From assembly GCA_040235375.1 (NCBI GenBank), contig JBECKQ010000163.1:1-24325 (forward strand): a DNA stretch of 24,325 bases, written 5' to 3'. Below, piece by piece: positions 7,784-15,943 of the stretch. Within the stretch, counting starts at the first letter, position 1. Each line of letters begins with the position of its first letter. The notes beneath the pieces were generated by a model. The model had not been told where the DNA came from and made no database searches. It worked only from the letters and a program-made list of their open reading frames with translations. A program made the translations under genes and the position numbers. This stretch comes from JBECKQ01 sp040235375 (GTDB lineage: Bacteria > Planctomycetota > Phycisphaerae > UBA1845).

Positions 7784-9199
7784 ATGAAAAACGAAAACTG
7801 CGAACTGGGCATGGTCGGGCTGGGCGTCATGGGCTGCAACCTGCTGTTGAACATGGCCGATCACGGCCACGCGGTTGCCGGCTACGACAAGGATCAGGAC
7901 AAGGTCGAGGCGCTGCGGAACAGGTCGAAGGGCATGTCCGTATCCGCGGCCGCCGATCTCGAGAGCATGATCGCCGCCCTGAAAAAGCCGCGGACGGTGA
8001 TGCTCCTCGTCCCCGCCGGCCAGATCGTCGACAAGGTCATTGAAGAGCTTCGGCCGGCACTTGCCGAAGACGACCTGATCATCGACGGCGGCAACTCTCA
8101 CTTCCTCGACACGGACCGGCGGACGGACACGCTGAAGGGAAGTGGCATCCACTATATCGGCATGGGCGTCTCCGGCGGCTCCCACGGGGCCCGCCGCGGG
8201 CCGAGCATGATGCCCGGGGGATCGAAAGAGGCCTATGGCCGCGTGCAGTCGCTCTTCGAGGACGTCGCCGCGCACGTCGACGGCGATCCGTGCGTGACGT
8301 ACCTGGGGCCGCGCTCGGCCGGGCACTTCGTGAAAATGGTGCACAACGGCATCGAATACGGGATCATGCAACTGATCGCCGAGACGTACGACATGATGAA
8401 GCGCGGCCTCGGGCTCAGCAACGACCAGTTGCACGACGTGTACCGCAAGTGGAACGAGACCGAGGTCCGCGGCTTCCTGGTCGAGATCACCGGCGACATC
8501 TTCGCCAAGACCGACCCCGACACCGGCCGAATGCTTGTCGATGTCATTCGCGATCAGGCCAAGCAGAAGGGTACGGGGATGTGGACATCAGAGGATGCCA
8601 TGGAGCTGCAATGCCCGACCCCCGTGATCGACGCGGCGGTCTCGGCCCGCGACCTGTCGGGGCTCGCCAGGCAGCGCCGCGAGGTCAGCAAGCGTTACTC
8701 GGTCTCCATCGCCTCTTTCCCTGGCGATCCGACCGAATGGGTGGCGCGTCTCCAGCGCGCGCTGTACGCGGGCATGATCGTCACGTACGCGCAGGGCCTG
8801 TCGCTGCTGCGCAGCGCGTCCGAAAAATACAACTACGGCGTGAAGCTGGAAGACGTGGCCCGCATCTGGCGCGGCGGCTGCATCATCCGGGCGGCGCTGC
8901 TCGAGGATATCCGCAGTGCCTTCCACGCCAGGCCCGACCTGCCGACTCTTCTGCTCGACGAGCACCTGAAAGGCCAGCTGGCGAAACGTGAGGACGCCTT
9001 GCGGCAGGTCGTCAGCCAGGCGGCGCACGCGGGAATCCCGGCGCCGGCGACGATGGCGGCGCTGGCGTATTTCGACGGCCTCCGGAGCGAAAAACTGCCG
9101 GCCAACCTCATCCAGGCGCAGCGCGACTTCTTCGGAGCGCACACGTACGAGCGCGTGGACCGCGACGGCACCTTCCACACCGACTGGAGGCCGGATTGA
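7784..9199 (+). CDS. gnd: 6-phosphogluconate dehydrogenase, decarboxylating
   Basis: Oxidatively decarboxylates 6-phosphogluconate to ribulose-5-phosphate. At 471 residues it is the long, two-domain form. The N-terminal Rossmann fold has GLGVMG; the substrate site has GVSGGSHGARRGPS and the catalytic Lys region GHFVKMVHNGIEYG; the helical C-terminal domain ends in a typical HTDW motif. The cofactor loop after the second strand reads DKDQDK, where E. coli Gnd has NRSREK, so coenzyme choice may differ (see findings). AAGGAC at 7773-7778 is a good ribosome-binding site for ATG 7784. It lies 52 bp after the HAD gene and 95 bp before zwf. Confidence 0.96.
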   Translation: MKNENCELGMVGLGVMGCNLLLNMADHGHAVAGYDKDQDKVEALRNRSKGMSVSAAADLESMIAALKKPRTVMLLVPAGQIVDKVIEELRPALAEDDLIIDGGNSHFLDTDRRTDTLKGSGIHYIGMGVSGGSHGARRGPSMMPGGSKEAYGRVQSLFEDVAAHVDGDPCVTYLGPRSAGHFVKMVHNGIEYGIMQLIAETYDMMKRGLGLSNDQLHDVYRKWNETEVRGFLVEITGDIFAKTDPDTGRMLVDVIRDQAKQKGTGMWTSEDAMELQCPTPVIDAAVSARDLSGLARQRREVSKRYSVSIASFPGDPTEWVARLQRALYAGMIVTYAQGLSLLRSASEKYNYGVKLEDVARIWRGGCIIRAALLEDIRSAFHARPDLPTLLLDEHLKGQLAKREDALRQVVSQAAHAGIPAPATMAALAYFDGLRSEKLPANLIQAQRDFFGAHTYERVDRDGTFHTDWRPD

Positions 9200-9294
9200 A
9201 TGATCGCGCGCGACGACGCGCCGCAAATACACGGCGACCGTAACCGTTCGGCCCGCGGGGCTTACTGACGCTGAGATCACCAGGAGCCGCTTAC

Positions 9295-10833
9295 ATGACG
9301 GCCACAAAAAAACCTGATCCCACCATCATCGTCATCTTCGGCGCGTCCGGCGACCTGACCTGGCGCAAACTGGTCCCTTCCCTCTACAGCCTGGCGCATG
9401 ACGGCTGGCTCCCCGACCGCTTTGCCGTCGTCGGTTTCGGCCGAAACAAGCTCAGCGCCGACAAGTTCCGCGAGCGCATGCGCGACGGCGTGGCGAAGTT
9501 TTCCAGGTATGGCCGGCCCGGCAAGAAGGAATGGGATGAGTTCGCCCGGCAACTGTCGTATCAGACCCTGGATCTCTCCCAGGACGAGACCTACCGCGTC
9601 ATCAGCGATGCCATTCACAAGCACGAAAAGTCGTGGGAGTGCCAAGCCAGGCGCGTGTACTACCTGGCGATTCCCCCGGGCCTCGTCGGCACCACCGTCG
9701 ACCATCTGAGCAAAGCCGGACTCTGTCGCGACTGCGAGCGCGACCGCGTCGTCGTGGAGAAACCCTTCGGCCACGATCTCTCCTCGGCCCAGGAGCTCAA
9801 CAAGCTGTTGCTGAACCGGCTGGCCGAGTCGCAGGTTTACCGCATCGACCACTACCTCGGCAAGGAGACCGTGCAGAACATCCTGGCGTTTCGCTTCGCC
9901 AACGCCCTCTTCGAGCCCATCTGGGATCGCCGCTACATCGATCACGTGCAGATCACCGTCGCCGAGAGCGTCGGCATCGGTCACCGCGCCCGCTACTACG
10001 AACGCATGGGCGCGCTGCGCGACATGGTGCAAAACCACCTGATGCAGGTCCTGTGCCTCATCGCCATGGAACCGCCCGTGTCGTTCAACGCGGACGAAAT
10101 CCGCAGCCGCAAAGTCGACGTCCTGCACGCGATCCGGCCCATCCCCGATGACGACGTCGCCCTGTACGCCGCGCGCGGCCAATACGCCGCCGGCTGGCTG
10201 CGCGGGGAGCACGTTCCGGGCTATCGCGACGAGCCCAACGTCGAGGCGGAGTCCAACACCGAAACGTTCGCCGCGCTGAAGCTGTTCGTCGACAACTGGC
10301 GCTGGCAGAACGTGCCCATCTATCTGCGCACCGGCAAACGACTGCCCGCACGCGTGTCGGAAGTGTCCATCCACTTCCGCCCCGTGCCCCACCAGGCGTT
10401 TCCCCACAATGCAATCGCCGACATGCAACCCAACTGCCTCGCCATTCACATTCAGCCCGACGAAGGCGTGCTTCTTCGTTTCGAGGCCAAGCGCCCGGGC
10501 CTGCGCATGCGCCTGAGCCCCGTGGACATGCGCTTCGACTACGGGGAAGCCTTTGAGGAGAGCCCGCCCGAAGCCTACGAAACACTGCTCCTCGACGTGA
10601 TGGAAGGCGATTCCACCCAGTTCATGCGCGCCGATCAGATCGAGGCGGCCTGGTCGGTCATCATGCCCGTACTCAACGCCTGGGAGCAGACGCCGCCGAC
10701 GGACTTTCCGAACTACCAGGCCGGCACCTGGGGGATGCAGGCGGCATCCGTGCTCATCGCGCAGGACGGGCGCAGTTGGCGGATGCCCACCGCGGCCCAG
10801 TCCGACGCGGATGCGAAGGAGAATGAAGAGTGA
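9295..10833 (+). CDS. zwf: Glucose-6-phosphate 1-dehydrogenase
   Basis: Oxidises glucose-6-phosphate to 6-phosphogluconolactone, the entry step of the oxidative pentose phosphate pathway. At 512 residues it is full length. The nucleotide-binding motif is GASGDLTWRKL near the N-terminus, with Arg in VVGFGRNK at the position that contacts the NADP phosphate in this family. The substrate signature RIDHYLGKE is at 183-191 and the catalytic His is His248 in DMVQNH. AGGAG at 9282-9286 precedes ATG 9295 by 8 bases. The stop codon overlaps the GTG start of pgl (GTGA), implying translational coupling. Confidence 0.97.
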   Translation: MTATKKPDPTIIVIFGASGDLTWRKLVPSLYSLAHDGWLPDRFAVVGFGRNKLSADKFRERMRDGVAKFSRYGRPGKKEWDEFARQLSYQTLDLSQDETYRVISDAIHKHEKSWECQARRVYYLAIPPGLVGTTVDHLSKAGLCRDCERDRVVVEKPFGHDLSSAQELNKLLLNRLAESQVYRIDHYLGKETVQNILAFRFANALFEPIWDRRYIDHVQITVAESVGIGHRARYYERMGALRDMVQNHLMQVLCLIAMEPPVSFNADEIRSRKVDVLHAIRPIPDDDVALYAARGQYAAGWLRGEHVPGYRDEPNVEAESNTETFAALKLFVDNWRWQNVPIYLRTGKRLPARVSEVSIHFRPVPHQAFPHNAIADMQPNCLAIHIQPDEGVLLRFEAKRPGLRMRLSPVDMRFDYGEAFEESPPEAYETLLLDVMEGDSTQFMRADQIEAAWSVIMPVLNAWEQTPPTDFPNYQAGTWGMQAASVLIAQDGRSWRMPTAAQSDADAKENEE

Positions 10834-11564
10834 TTTCCGTTTTCGCGGATCTGGAACAGCTCAGCCGCGCCGCCGCCGCCTTCATCGCGCAGCTCGCCGA
10901 CGACGCGACGGAGAAGCACGGGCGGTTCACCATCGCCCTCGCCGGCGGCGGCACGCCCAAGCGCACCTACGAGCTGCTTGCCGAGCCGCCGCTTCGCGAT
11001 CAGGTGCCGTGGGCGAACGTCCACGTCTTCTGGGGCGACGAGCGCTGCGTCCCGCCGGGCGACAGCCGTTCCAACCAGCGCATGGCGCGCGAGGCCCTGC
11101 TGGACCACGTGCCGATTCCCGACCGGCAGATTCACCCGGTCGAGTTCAGCACGTCGCCGGCCGGCAGCGCGGGAAGTTACGAGCAGTGCTTGCGGGAAAT
11201 TCTCGGCAAGGCGCCGCGACTCGATCTCGTGTTGCTCGGCCTCGGCGAGAACGGCCACACCGCCTCGCTCTTCCCCCATTCCGACGTGCTGGCCGAGCAA
11301 ACCAGTTGGGTCGGTCACCTGTACGTACATGAGCAGGATCTGCATCGCGTCACGATGACCGCACCGCTGATCAATCGGGCGCGCAACGTTCTGTTTCTCG
11401 TGTCCGGAGGACAGAAAGCGAGGACGCTTCGCGCCGTGCTGCAAGGCGAGTACGAGCCGGAGGAGCTGCCCGCCCAGCTCATCAAGCCGGTCTACGGAGA
11501 GCTGCGCTGGTATGTCGACGAGGCCGCCGCAGCGCAGCTCAAGGAGACCGCCCCGAAATCCTGA
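10830..11564 (+). CDS. pgl: 6-phosphogluconolactonase
   Basis: Hydrolyses 6-phosphogluconolactone to 6-phosphogluconate, linking Zwf and Gnd. It is 244 residues, normal for the DevB/SOL (NagB-like) family. Visible motifs are ALAGGGTPK near the N-terminus, FWGDERCVPP, and GLGENGHTASLFP. It starts with GTG in a 4-bp overlap with zwf; AAGGAG at 10816-10821 lies 8 bases upstream. It is the last gene of the plus-strand operon, and its final 26 bp overlap the end of the convergent FixH/YtkA-like gene. Confidence 0.95.
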   Translation: MISVFADLEQLSRAAAAFIAQLADDATEKHGRFTIALAGGGTPKRTYELLAEPPLRDQVPWANVHVFWGDERCVPPGDSRSNQRMAREALLDHVPIPDRQIHPVEFSTSPAGSAGSYEQCLREILGKAPRLDLVLLGLGENGHTASLFPHSDVLAEQTSWVGHLYVHEQDLHRVTMTAPLINRARNVLFLVSGGQKARTLRAVLQGEYEPEELPAQLIKPVYGELRWYVDEAAAAQLKETAPKS

Positions 11565-12117
11565 GGCCGACTTCAGACACATGCACCCCGACGCGACCGC
11601 GTCTGCCCTGCTGGCGAGCGCGGGCCAGCGCCTGCCACACGTACAACCCGATGGGAATGATCGGCCAGAACAGCCACGGCCACTCGGCGCGCCAGCGCGG
11701 CAGCGCCGGCGACACGTCGAGCGCGAAGCGGGCGGCCGCGGTACCGGCGGGCCCGTCCACCACGATGCGGACGTCGTAGGCACCGCCCTTCGGCAACATG
11801 AATCGTGTCGCCCGCAGCATCTTGTTCGTCGCGGCGGCGTACGTCGCCGGCCGCTCCTGGTGAAACCCCCCGGCCTGTTGCGATAGGGCGATCGTCACAC
11901 TCGTGTCGGGCAGCGCCTCGTCCGTTCCCGCGCGCTGCACGAGAACGCTGAGATCCACGATGCCGGCGCGCAGTGGCGTCGGTTGCGTGAACGCGACAAT
12001 CCGGTATCCGCCGCACTGCCCGTCGAAGCGGACGGCGCCGCCGTCCGCCTGTGCCCCGCGGCAGACGAGGCCCAGGGCGAGCAGCGCTGCTGTTGCCGTG
12101 ACCGGATGACGGATCAT
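11539..12117 (-). CDS. FixH/YtkA-like exported membrane protein
   Basis: This 192-residue protein has an N-terminal signal sequence (about 1-24), a beta-rich extracytoplasmic domain (about 28-138) and one C-terminal membrane segment (about 144-165), then a basic tail. The layout and its place directly after a CtaG-polyferredoxin gene resemble FixH or YtkA-like proteins, which accompany FixG/CcoG in oxidase assembly; FixH usually has its anchor at the N-terminus, so the match is by fold and context only. ATG 12117 lies 4 bp after the previous stop, with AAAGG about 9 bases upstream. The 3' end overlaps pgl by 26 bp on the opposite strand. Confidence 0.65.
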   Translation of the reverse strand: MIRHPVTATAALLALGLVCRGAQADGGAVRFDGQCGGYRIVAFTQPTPLRAGIVDLSVLVQRAGTDEALPDTSVTIALSQQAGGFHQERPATYAAATNKMLRATRFMLPKGGAYDVRIVVDGPAGTAAARFALDVSPALPRWRAEWPWLFWPIIPIGLYVWQALARARQQGRRGRVGVHVSEVGLRISGRSP

Positions 12118-12121
12118 AGGG

Positions 12122-14419
12122 TCAGCCTTTCATCATCATCGTGCCGCGCATCGCCATCGGCTGAAAGAGAATCCAGATCCCGAGGACAGTCAGCAAGGTA
12201 AGCAGCAGAGCCCACGGCATGAAAAGGCGCACTGCCTGCCCACCGCTGCGGGTCCGGCCCCGTGCCAGGCGCAGCGCCACGTACAGGGCAATCAGGTAAC
12301 CGATCTGCACGCTGACGATTTCGAATCGCAGCAGACTCGTCCCGGCCGGCTCCATGCCCATCATCCAGTTCGGCCGGCCGAAGACGCGCGCGCCCAGGTC
12401 CCACGCGACGCGCTGAGACACCGGTACGATGGTGCCGATGCTCGTGAACAGATGAAACACGTAGTGAGCAAGCCACATGCCCGCCCCCAGGGGCACAAAG
12501 GCGTAAGCGAACCGCGAGGCTGTGGCGATCGCTGTTTCCTGCACACCGCCCCACCGGCGCGAGAGTTGCGCGGCACAGCCAATAAGCAGCAGCGGGACCA
12601 CTCCGAGCGCGATCACGAAGAAAAGCGTCGTCGCGACTGCTTCGTTCCCCAGCCACGGCAGGCCCGACAGCCACTGTCGCAGGTTCAATACCGGCGCGAT
12701 CATCCCCGCAGCGTTCACGAAGGCCGCAAAAGCGAGCAGGAAAACAAGGGCGGCCAGGTCCAGGCGCCGGTGCATGTACCCCAGGCCGGAACGCGCCCGG
12801 TCCTGCACCAGTTCGACGCCCGGAACGCGGCCTTTGATGCCGATGTTGTGGTGGGGGCACGCGTGGATGCAGTCGAGGCAATACGTACAGTCCATATTGC
12901 CCCGCTTGCGCGGCTGGAAGAGGTACAGCTCGCAGCCGGGGATCGAATCGCGCCCGCGGATGCAATCCCGGGTGGCGCAACTGCGACAGACGGCCGTGTC
13001 GTTCACAGTCACCTCTGTCGGCGACATGTACGACTGCACGAGGTTGAACTGCCCGATCGGACAAACGTGCTTGCAGAACGCCGCCCCGCGAAACACGCCG
13101 TCGATCGCAAAGGCGGCCGCGAAATAGGCCACGGCGATCCACGCCGTCCACCACGGGCTGTCCCAGAGGGACAACGTTTCATACGCCCAGAAGAACAGGC
13201 CGACCAGGATCAACGCCACCCACTTGCCGCGCAGCCTCAGCGGCCACCGGCGCCGCGGGGCAAGCCAGCGCTTCGCGGTCCGCCGGGGCAACATGAATGG
13301 ACAGCCCATGCAGAAGACGTTGCCAGCGACCAGCAGGCTCACGATCAAAAAGCCGCGCCAGTAAATCCACGGCACGACGCCGGCCAGATTCATCGGCGCC
13401 ATCTGATGCCCCAGCAGACCGTCGGCGATAATCGCCGCCGCGATCGACGCGGTGACGATCTGAAGCGCGAGCCGCGCATGACGCCAGCGGAGGAAACGCC
13501 CTGCCACCGCTACCCGAAGCAGGTCGAAACTCCGCTTGCGCCGTGCCTTCGGATACGCTGCCGGGGGCGCCGCCCGCTGCCGATCGTCCCGCTCTTGGTG
13601 AACGGTTGCCAGGCTCCGGCCGCCCGACATGACCTGGAGGCCGACCCACACCAGCGGGATCAGGTAGGCGATCGAGCCGGGAATCCACATCGCCAGACCC
13701 GCCAGCGCCTGATCGTCCAACGCGGATAGACTGCTGACGCGTGGCATGGTCGCATAGTGCGGGTAGATCACGTGCCTCGGAAACGTCAGCAGCGCCGACA
13801 GCACCGTGCCCTGCACGCCCGCCAGCAGCAGGTAGGGAATCATGCTCCACGGCGAGGTCCGCCGGTTGCTCGGATAAGGACGAAACACCGGAAACCAGAA
13901 CAGCAGGCCCGCGTAGAAGAAGCTCGCGTGCTCGAGGTTGTGGACAAAGTTCGATCGCAGGGCAGCGTCGTAGATGGCGGGCAAATGCCAGACCCAGACG
14001 ACCACAACAAAGATCACCCAGGCGGGAACAGGCCGCACCACCCAGCTCAGGAAGCCGCGAACACTCGGCAACCGCAGAAACGGGCTGAGCCAATAGCGGC
14101 GCACCGGCGCTGGCAGCCCCATCAAGAGCGGCAAAACCGGCTTGCCCATCCACACCAGCATCGGTGCCGGAAACATCAGCAGCAGATGCTGCACCATGTG
14201 GACGAGCAGGAGAAAGTAGCCGAACGGGTCGAGGGGCGACGCGATCGCGACGAAGATGCACGCCAGGCCGCCAAGGAACGCGACGAGACATTGCGGCGTG
14301 AACCGGACGGGATCGCGGCTCCGCAGCCGGCGCCACCCGCGTATGTAGATGGCAGCGATGACCAGGAGAGCTAGGACGAGCGGCGGGCGGAAGCTCCACG
14401 ATGTCAGCGCGGGATTCAA
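12122..14419 (-). CDS. Fusion of CtaG-like oxidase assembly protein with CcoG/NapH-like polyferredoxin
   Basis: This 765-residue membrane protein joins two domains. Residues 1 to about 268 match caa3_CtaG: several membrane helices and the HMVQH motif at 74-78, consistent with copper delivery to cytochrome oxidase. After a basic linker (about 269-305), residues 310-765 resemble NapH/CcoG/FixG: paired Cys370/373 (CMGCP), Cys449/453 (CKHVCP), then cysteines 478, 481, 486, 496 and the 4Fe-4S set 511, 514, 517, 521 (CTYCLDCIHACP). More membrane helices follow. CcoG-type proteins reduce Cu(II) for oxidase assembly, so the fusion could couple copper reduction and insertion; this is inference. The start is TTG 14419; no ATG or GTG is available in frame upstream. 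It lies 19 bp after the cytochrome b gene. Confidence 0.85.
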   Translation of the reverse strand: MNPALTSWSFRPPLVLALLVIAAIYIRGWRRLRSRDPVRFTPQCLVAFLGGLACIFVAIASPLDPFGYFLLLVHMVQHLLLMFPAPMLVWMGKPVLPLLMGLPAPVRRYWLSPFLRLPSVRGFLSWVVRPVPAWVIFVVVVWVWHLPAIYDAALRSNFVHNLEHASFFYAGLLFWFPVFRPYPSNRRTSPWSMIPYLLLAGVQGTVLSALLTFPRHVIYPHYATMPRVSSLSALDDQALAGLAMWIPGSIAYLIPLVWVGLQVMSGGRSLATVHQERDDRQRAAPPAAYPKARRKRSFDLLRVAVAGRFLRWRHARLALQIVTASIAAAIIADGLLGHQMAPMNLAGVVPWIYWRGFLIVSLLVAGNVFCMGCPFMLPRRTAKRWLAPRRRWPLRLRGKWVALILVGLFFWAYETLSLWDSPWWTAWIAVAYFAAAFAIDGVFRGAAFCKHVCPIGQFNLVQSYMSPTEVTVNDTAVCRSCATRDCIRGRDSIPGCELYLFQPRKRGNMDCTYCLDCIHACPHHNIGIKGRVPGVELVQDRARSGLGYMHRRLDLAALVFLLAFAAFVNAAGMIAPVLNLRQWLSGLPWLGNEAVATTLFFVIALGVVPLLLIGCAAQLSRRWGGVQETAIATASRFAYAFVPLGAGMWLAHYVFHLFTSIGTIVPVSQRVAWDLGARVFGRPNWMMGMEPAGTSLLRFEIVSVQIGYLIALYVALRLARGRTRSGGQAVRLFMPWALLLTLLTVLGIWILFQPMAMRGTMMMKG

Positions 14420-14442
14420 CGTGCTGTCTCGGTGGCGCTCAT
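14416..14442 (-). other. Eight-codon ORF bridging cytochrome b and the CtaG fusion
   Basis: Reading the minus strand, an ATG overlaps the stop of the cytochrome b gene (ATGA, 14442-14439), runs eight codons (MSATETAR) and stops in a TGA that overlaps the TTG start of the next gene (TTGA). This could carry ribosomes from one gene to the next. Alternatively the ATG is the true start of the CtaG fusion and a 1-base sequencing or real frameshift separates it. Confidence 0.4.
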
Positions 14443-15926
14443 GGGGCGCCGTTCGTTGTCGAGCCGGAACTCTCGCCCGGGAATATCTCCTTGGGGCCCG
14501 TCTGGCGGGGACGCGGCTCGTCCTTGGGGCGCAGCGTGTCCAGAAACGCGACGAGCGCTTCGACTTCCGCAGGCCTGAGCTGCTTGCCGTACGCCGGCAT
14601 GAGGCCGCCGCCCTGGATGACCTGGCGCACCAGTTCGTTGTGGTTCAGCAACGTCGCGACCGTGGTCAGATCCGGCCCGCGCTTCCCGCCCTTGCCGTCG
14701 AGCGAATGACAGTTCCGGCAGGTCTTGTTCTGAAACACGACGGCCCCCATGAGCTCCTCGGGACTCAGTCCCTTCAGCATTGACGGCGGGACCGGCGTTC
14801 CGCTCCAGGCGTGCATGTGCGGCGACCACGGCGCCCAATAACCATATGCCAGCAGCACCCAGTAAATCGGCACGAGCAGAATCACGGTGACCACCGCCAC
14901 CGGCCTGCGCAGCGGGCTGCGTTCGCCATAACGGGCCAGCAAGGGGATTAGAATCATGATGACGAGAAGGCAAAGAGGTAGCCCGAGCATCAGGAACGGT
15001 TCCAGCCACCTCGGCGACAAGGCCAGCAGCGCAAAAATCGGCATGACCCACCAGTCGGGCCGCGGCTCCGCCGGAATGACGGTAGGGTCCGGCGGGCCGC
15101 TGGGCCCTTTCGGGCCGAGGTACCACGCCATCGCCACCAGCGCCAGCACGGTCAGCGCCGAAAATACGGCGTCCTTCATCGCCGCGTTCGGATAGAACGG
15201 CTCGCCGTTCTCGAGCAGCTTTTCGTACTGCTCGTGGTACGTTTTGGGGTCCACCCGCTGCCCCGGCTTCGGTGGCGAGGAGATGCCGAGCTTCAGCACC
15301 AGGTAGAGATGCACCGCAAGAAACGCCCCCAACAGTCCAGGGAGTATGAAAACGTGCAAGGCGAAGAACCGGCTCAGCGTCGCGGCCCCGAGCACCTGCC
15401 CCCCCAGCACGAGGTGCACGACCTCTTTGGCGAGGATCGGGAGTCGCCCCATCATTGCCGCACCCACGCCCACTCCCCAGTAGGCGTCCGCGTCCCAACG
15501 CAGGACCTGGCCGCTGAACGCCAGACCCAACGTGCACACGAACAGCCCGACGCCCATCAGCCAGGTCAGTTCGCGTGGAAACTTGAACGCACCGGTCAGG
15601 AAAACGCGGGTCAGATGCGCGAACATCATGAACACCATCGCGCTCGAACCCCAGAAATGAATGCCGCGCAGAAGCCAACCGAGCGTGTGCTGCTCGTTCA
15701 GGTACTCCAGGCTCTGGTACGCTTCATCGGCCGACGGAACATAGACGAATGCCAGAATGATGCCCGTGACCACCTGCACGATGAACAGCGTCATCGTCGC
15801 GCTGCCGAAAACGTACTTCCAGCCCAGGTTCCGCGGAACCGGGTGGCGCAGCATGGGCCCGATCGTCTTGCGGAGCTGCAAGCGATGCTCGAACCACGCC
15901 ACCAGCCCTTTCTTTTGGCCCTTCAA
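14439..15926 (-). CDS. Cytochrome b (b6/subunit IV-like) fused to a C-terminal cytochrome c domain
   Basis: The quinol-oxidising membrane subunit of a bc-type complex, 495 residues. Two b-heme ligand pairs are His90/His104 and His191/His206; the 14-residue spacing in the second pair is typical of cytochrome b6 rather than mitochondrial-type cytochrome b. A subunit-IV-like part follows (about 245-365), where the PEWY quinol-site motif reads PDWW at 290-293. Residues about 390-467 are a cytochrome c: CRNCH at 403-407 with Met443 as likely sixth ligand. The N-terminal helix lacks the Cys that anchors the extra heme of b6f. TTG 15926 is taken as the start because GAGG lies 7 bases upstream and the Rieske stop is only 17 bp away. 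Confidence 0.93.
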   Translation of the reverse strand: MKGQKKGLVAWFEHRLQLRKTIGPMLRHPVPRNLGWKYVFGSATMTLFIVQVVTGIILAFVYVPSADEAYQSLEYLNEQHTLGWLLRGIHFWGSSAMVFMMFAHLTRVFLTGAFKFPRELTWLMGVGLFVCTLGLAFSGQVLRWDADAYWGVGVGAAMMGRLPILAKEVVHLVLGGQVLGAATLSRFFALHVFILPGLLGAFLAVHLYLVLKLGISSPPKPGQRVDPKTYHEQYEKLLENGEPFYPNAAMKDAVFSALTVLALVAMAWYLGPKGPSGPPDPTVIPAEPRPDWWVMPIFALLALSPRWLEPFLMLGLPLCLLVIMILIPLLARYGERSPLRRPVAVVTVILLVPIYWVLLAYGYWAPWSPHMHAWSGTPVPPSMLKGLSPEELMGAVVFQNKTCRNCHSLDGKGGKRGPDLTTVATLLNHNELVRQVIQGGGLMPAYGKQLRPAEVEALVAFLDTLRPKDEPRPRQTGPKEIFPGESSGSTTNGAP

Positions 15927-15943
15927 CCTTTGCCCTCGCGCGC

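Noticed and set aside
9277..10449. 390-residue open frame on the minus strand
   Set aside because: Antisense shadow of zwf, with no domain features.
12452..13729. 425-residue open frame on the plus strand
   Set aside because: Antisense to the CtaG fusion; composition is Arg, Gln, His and Pro-rich and shows no fold.
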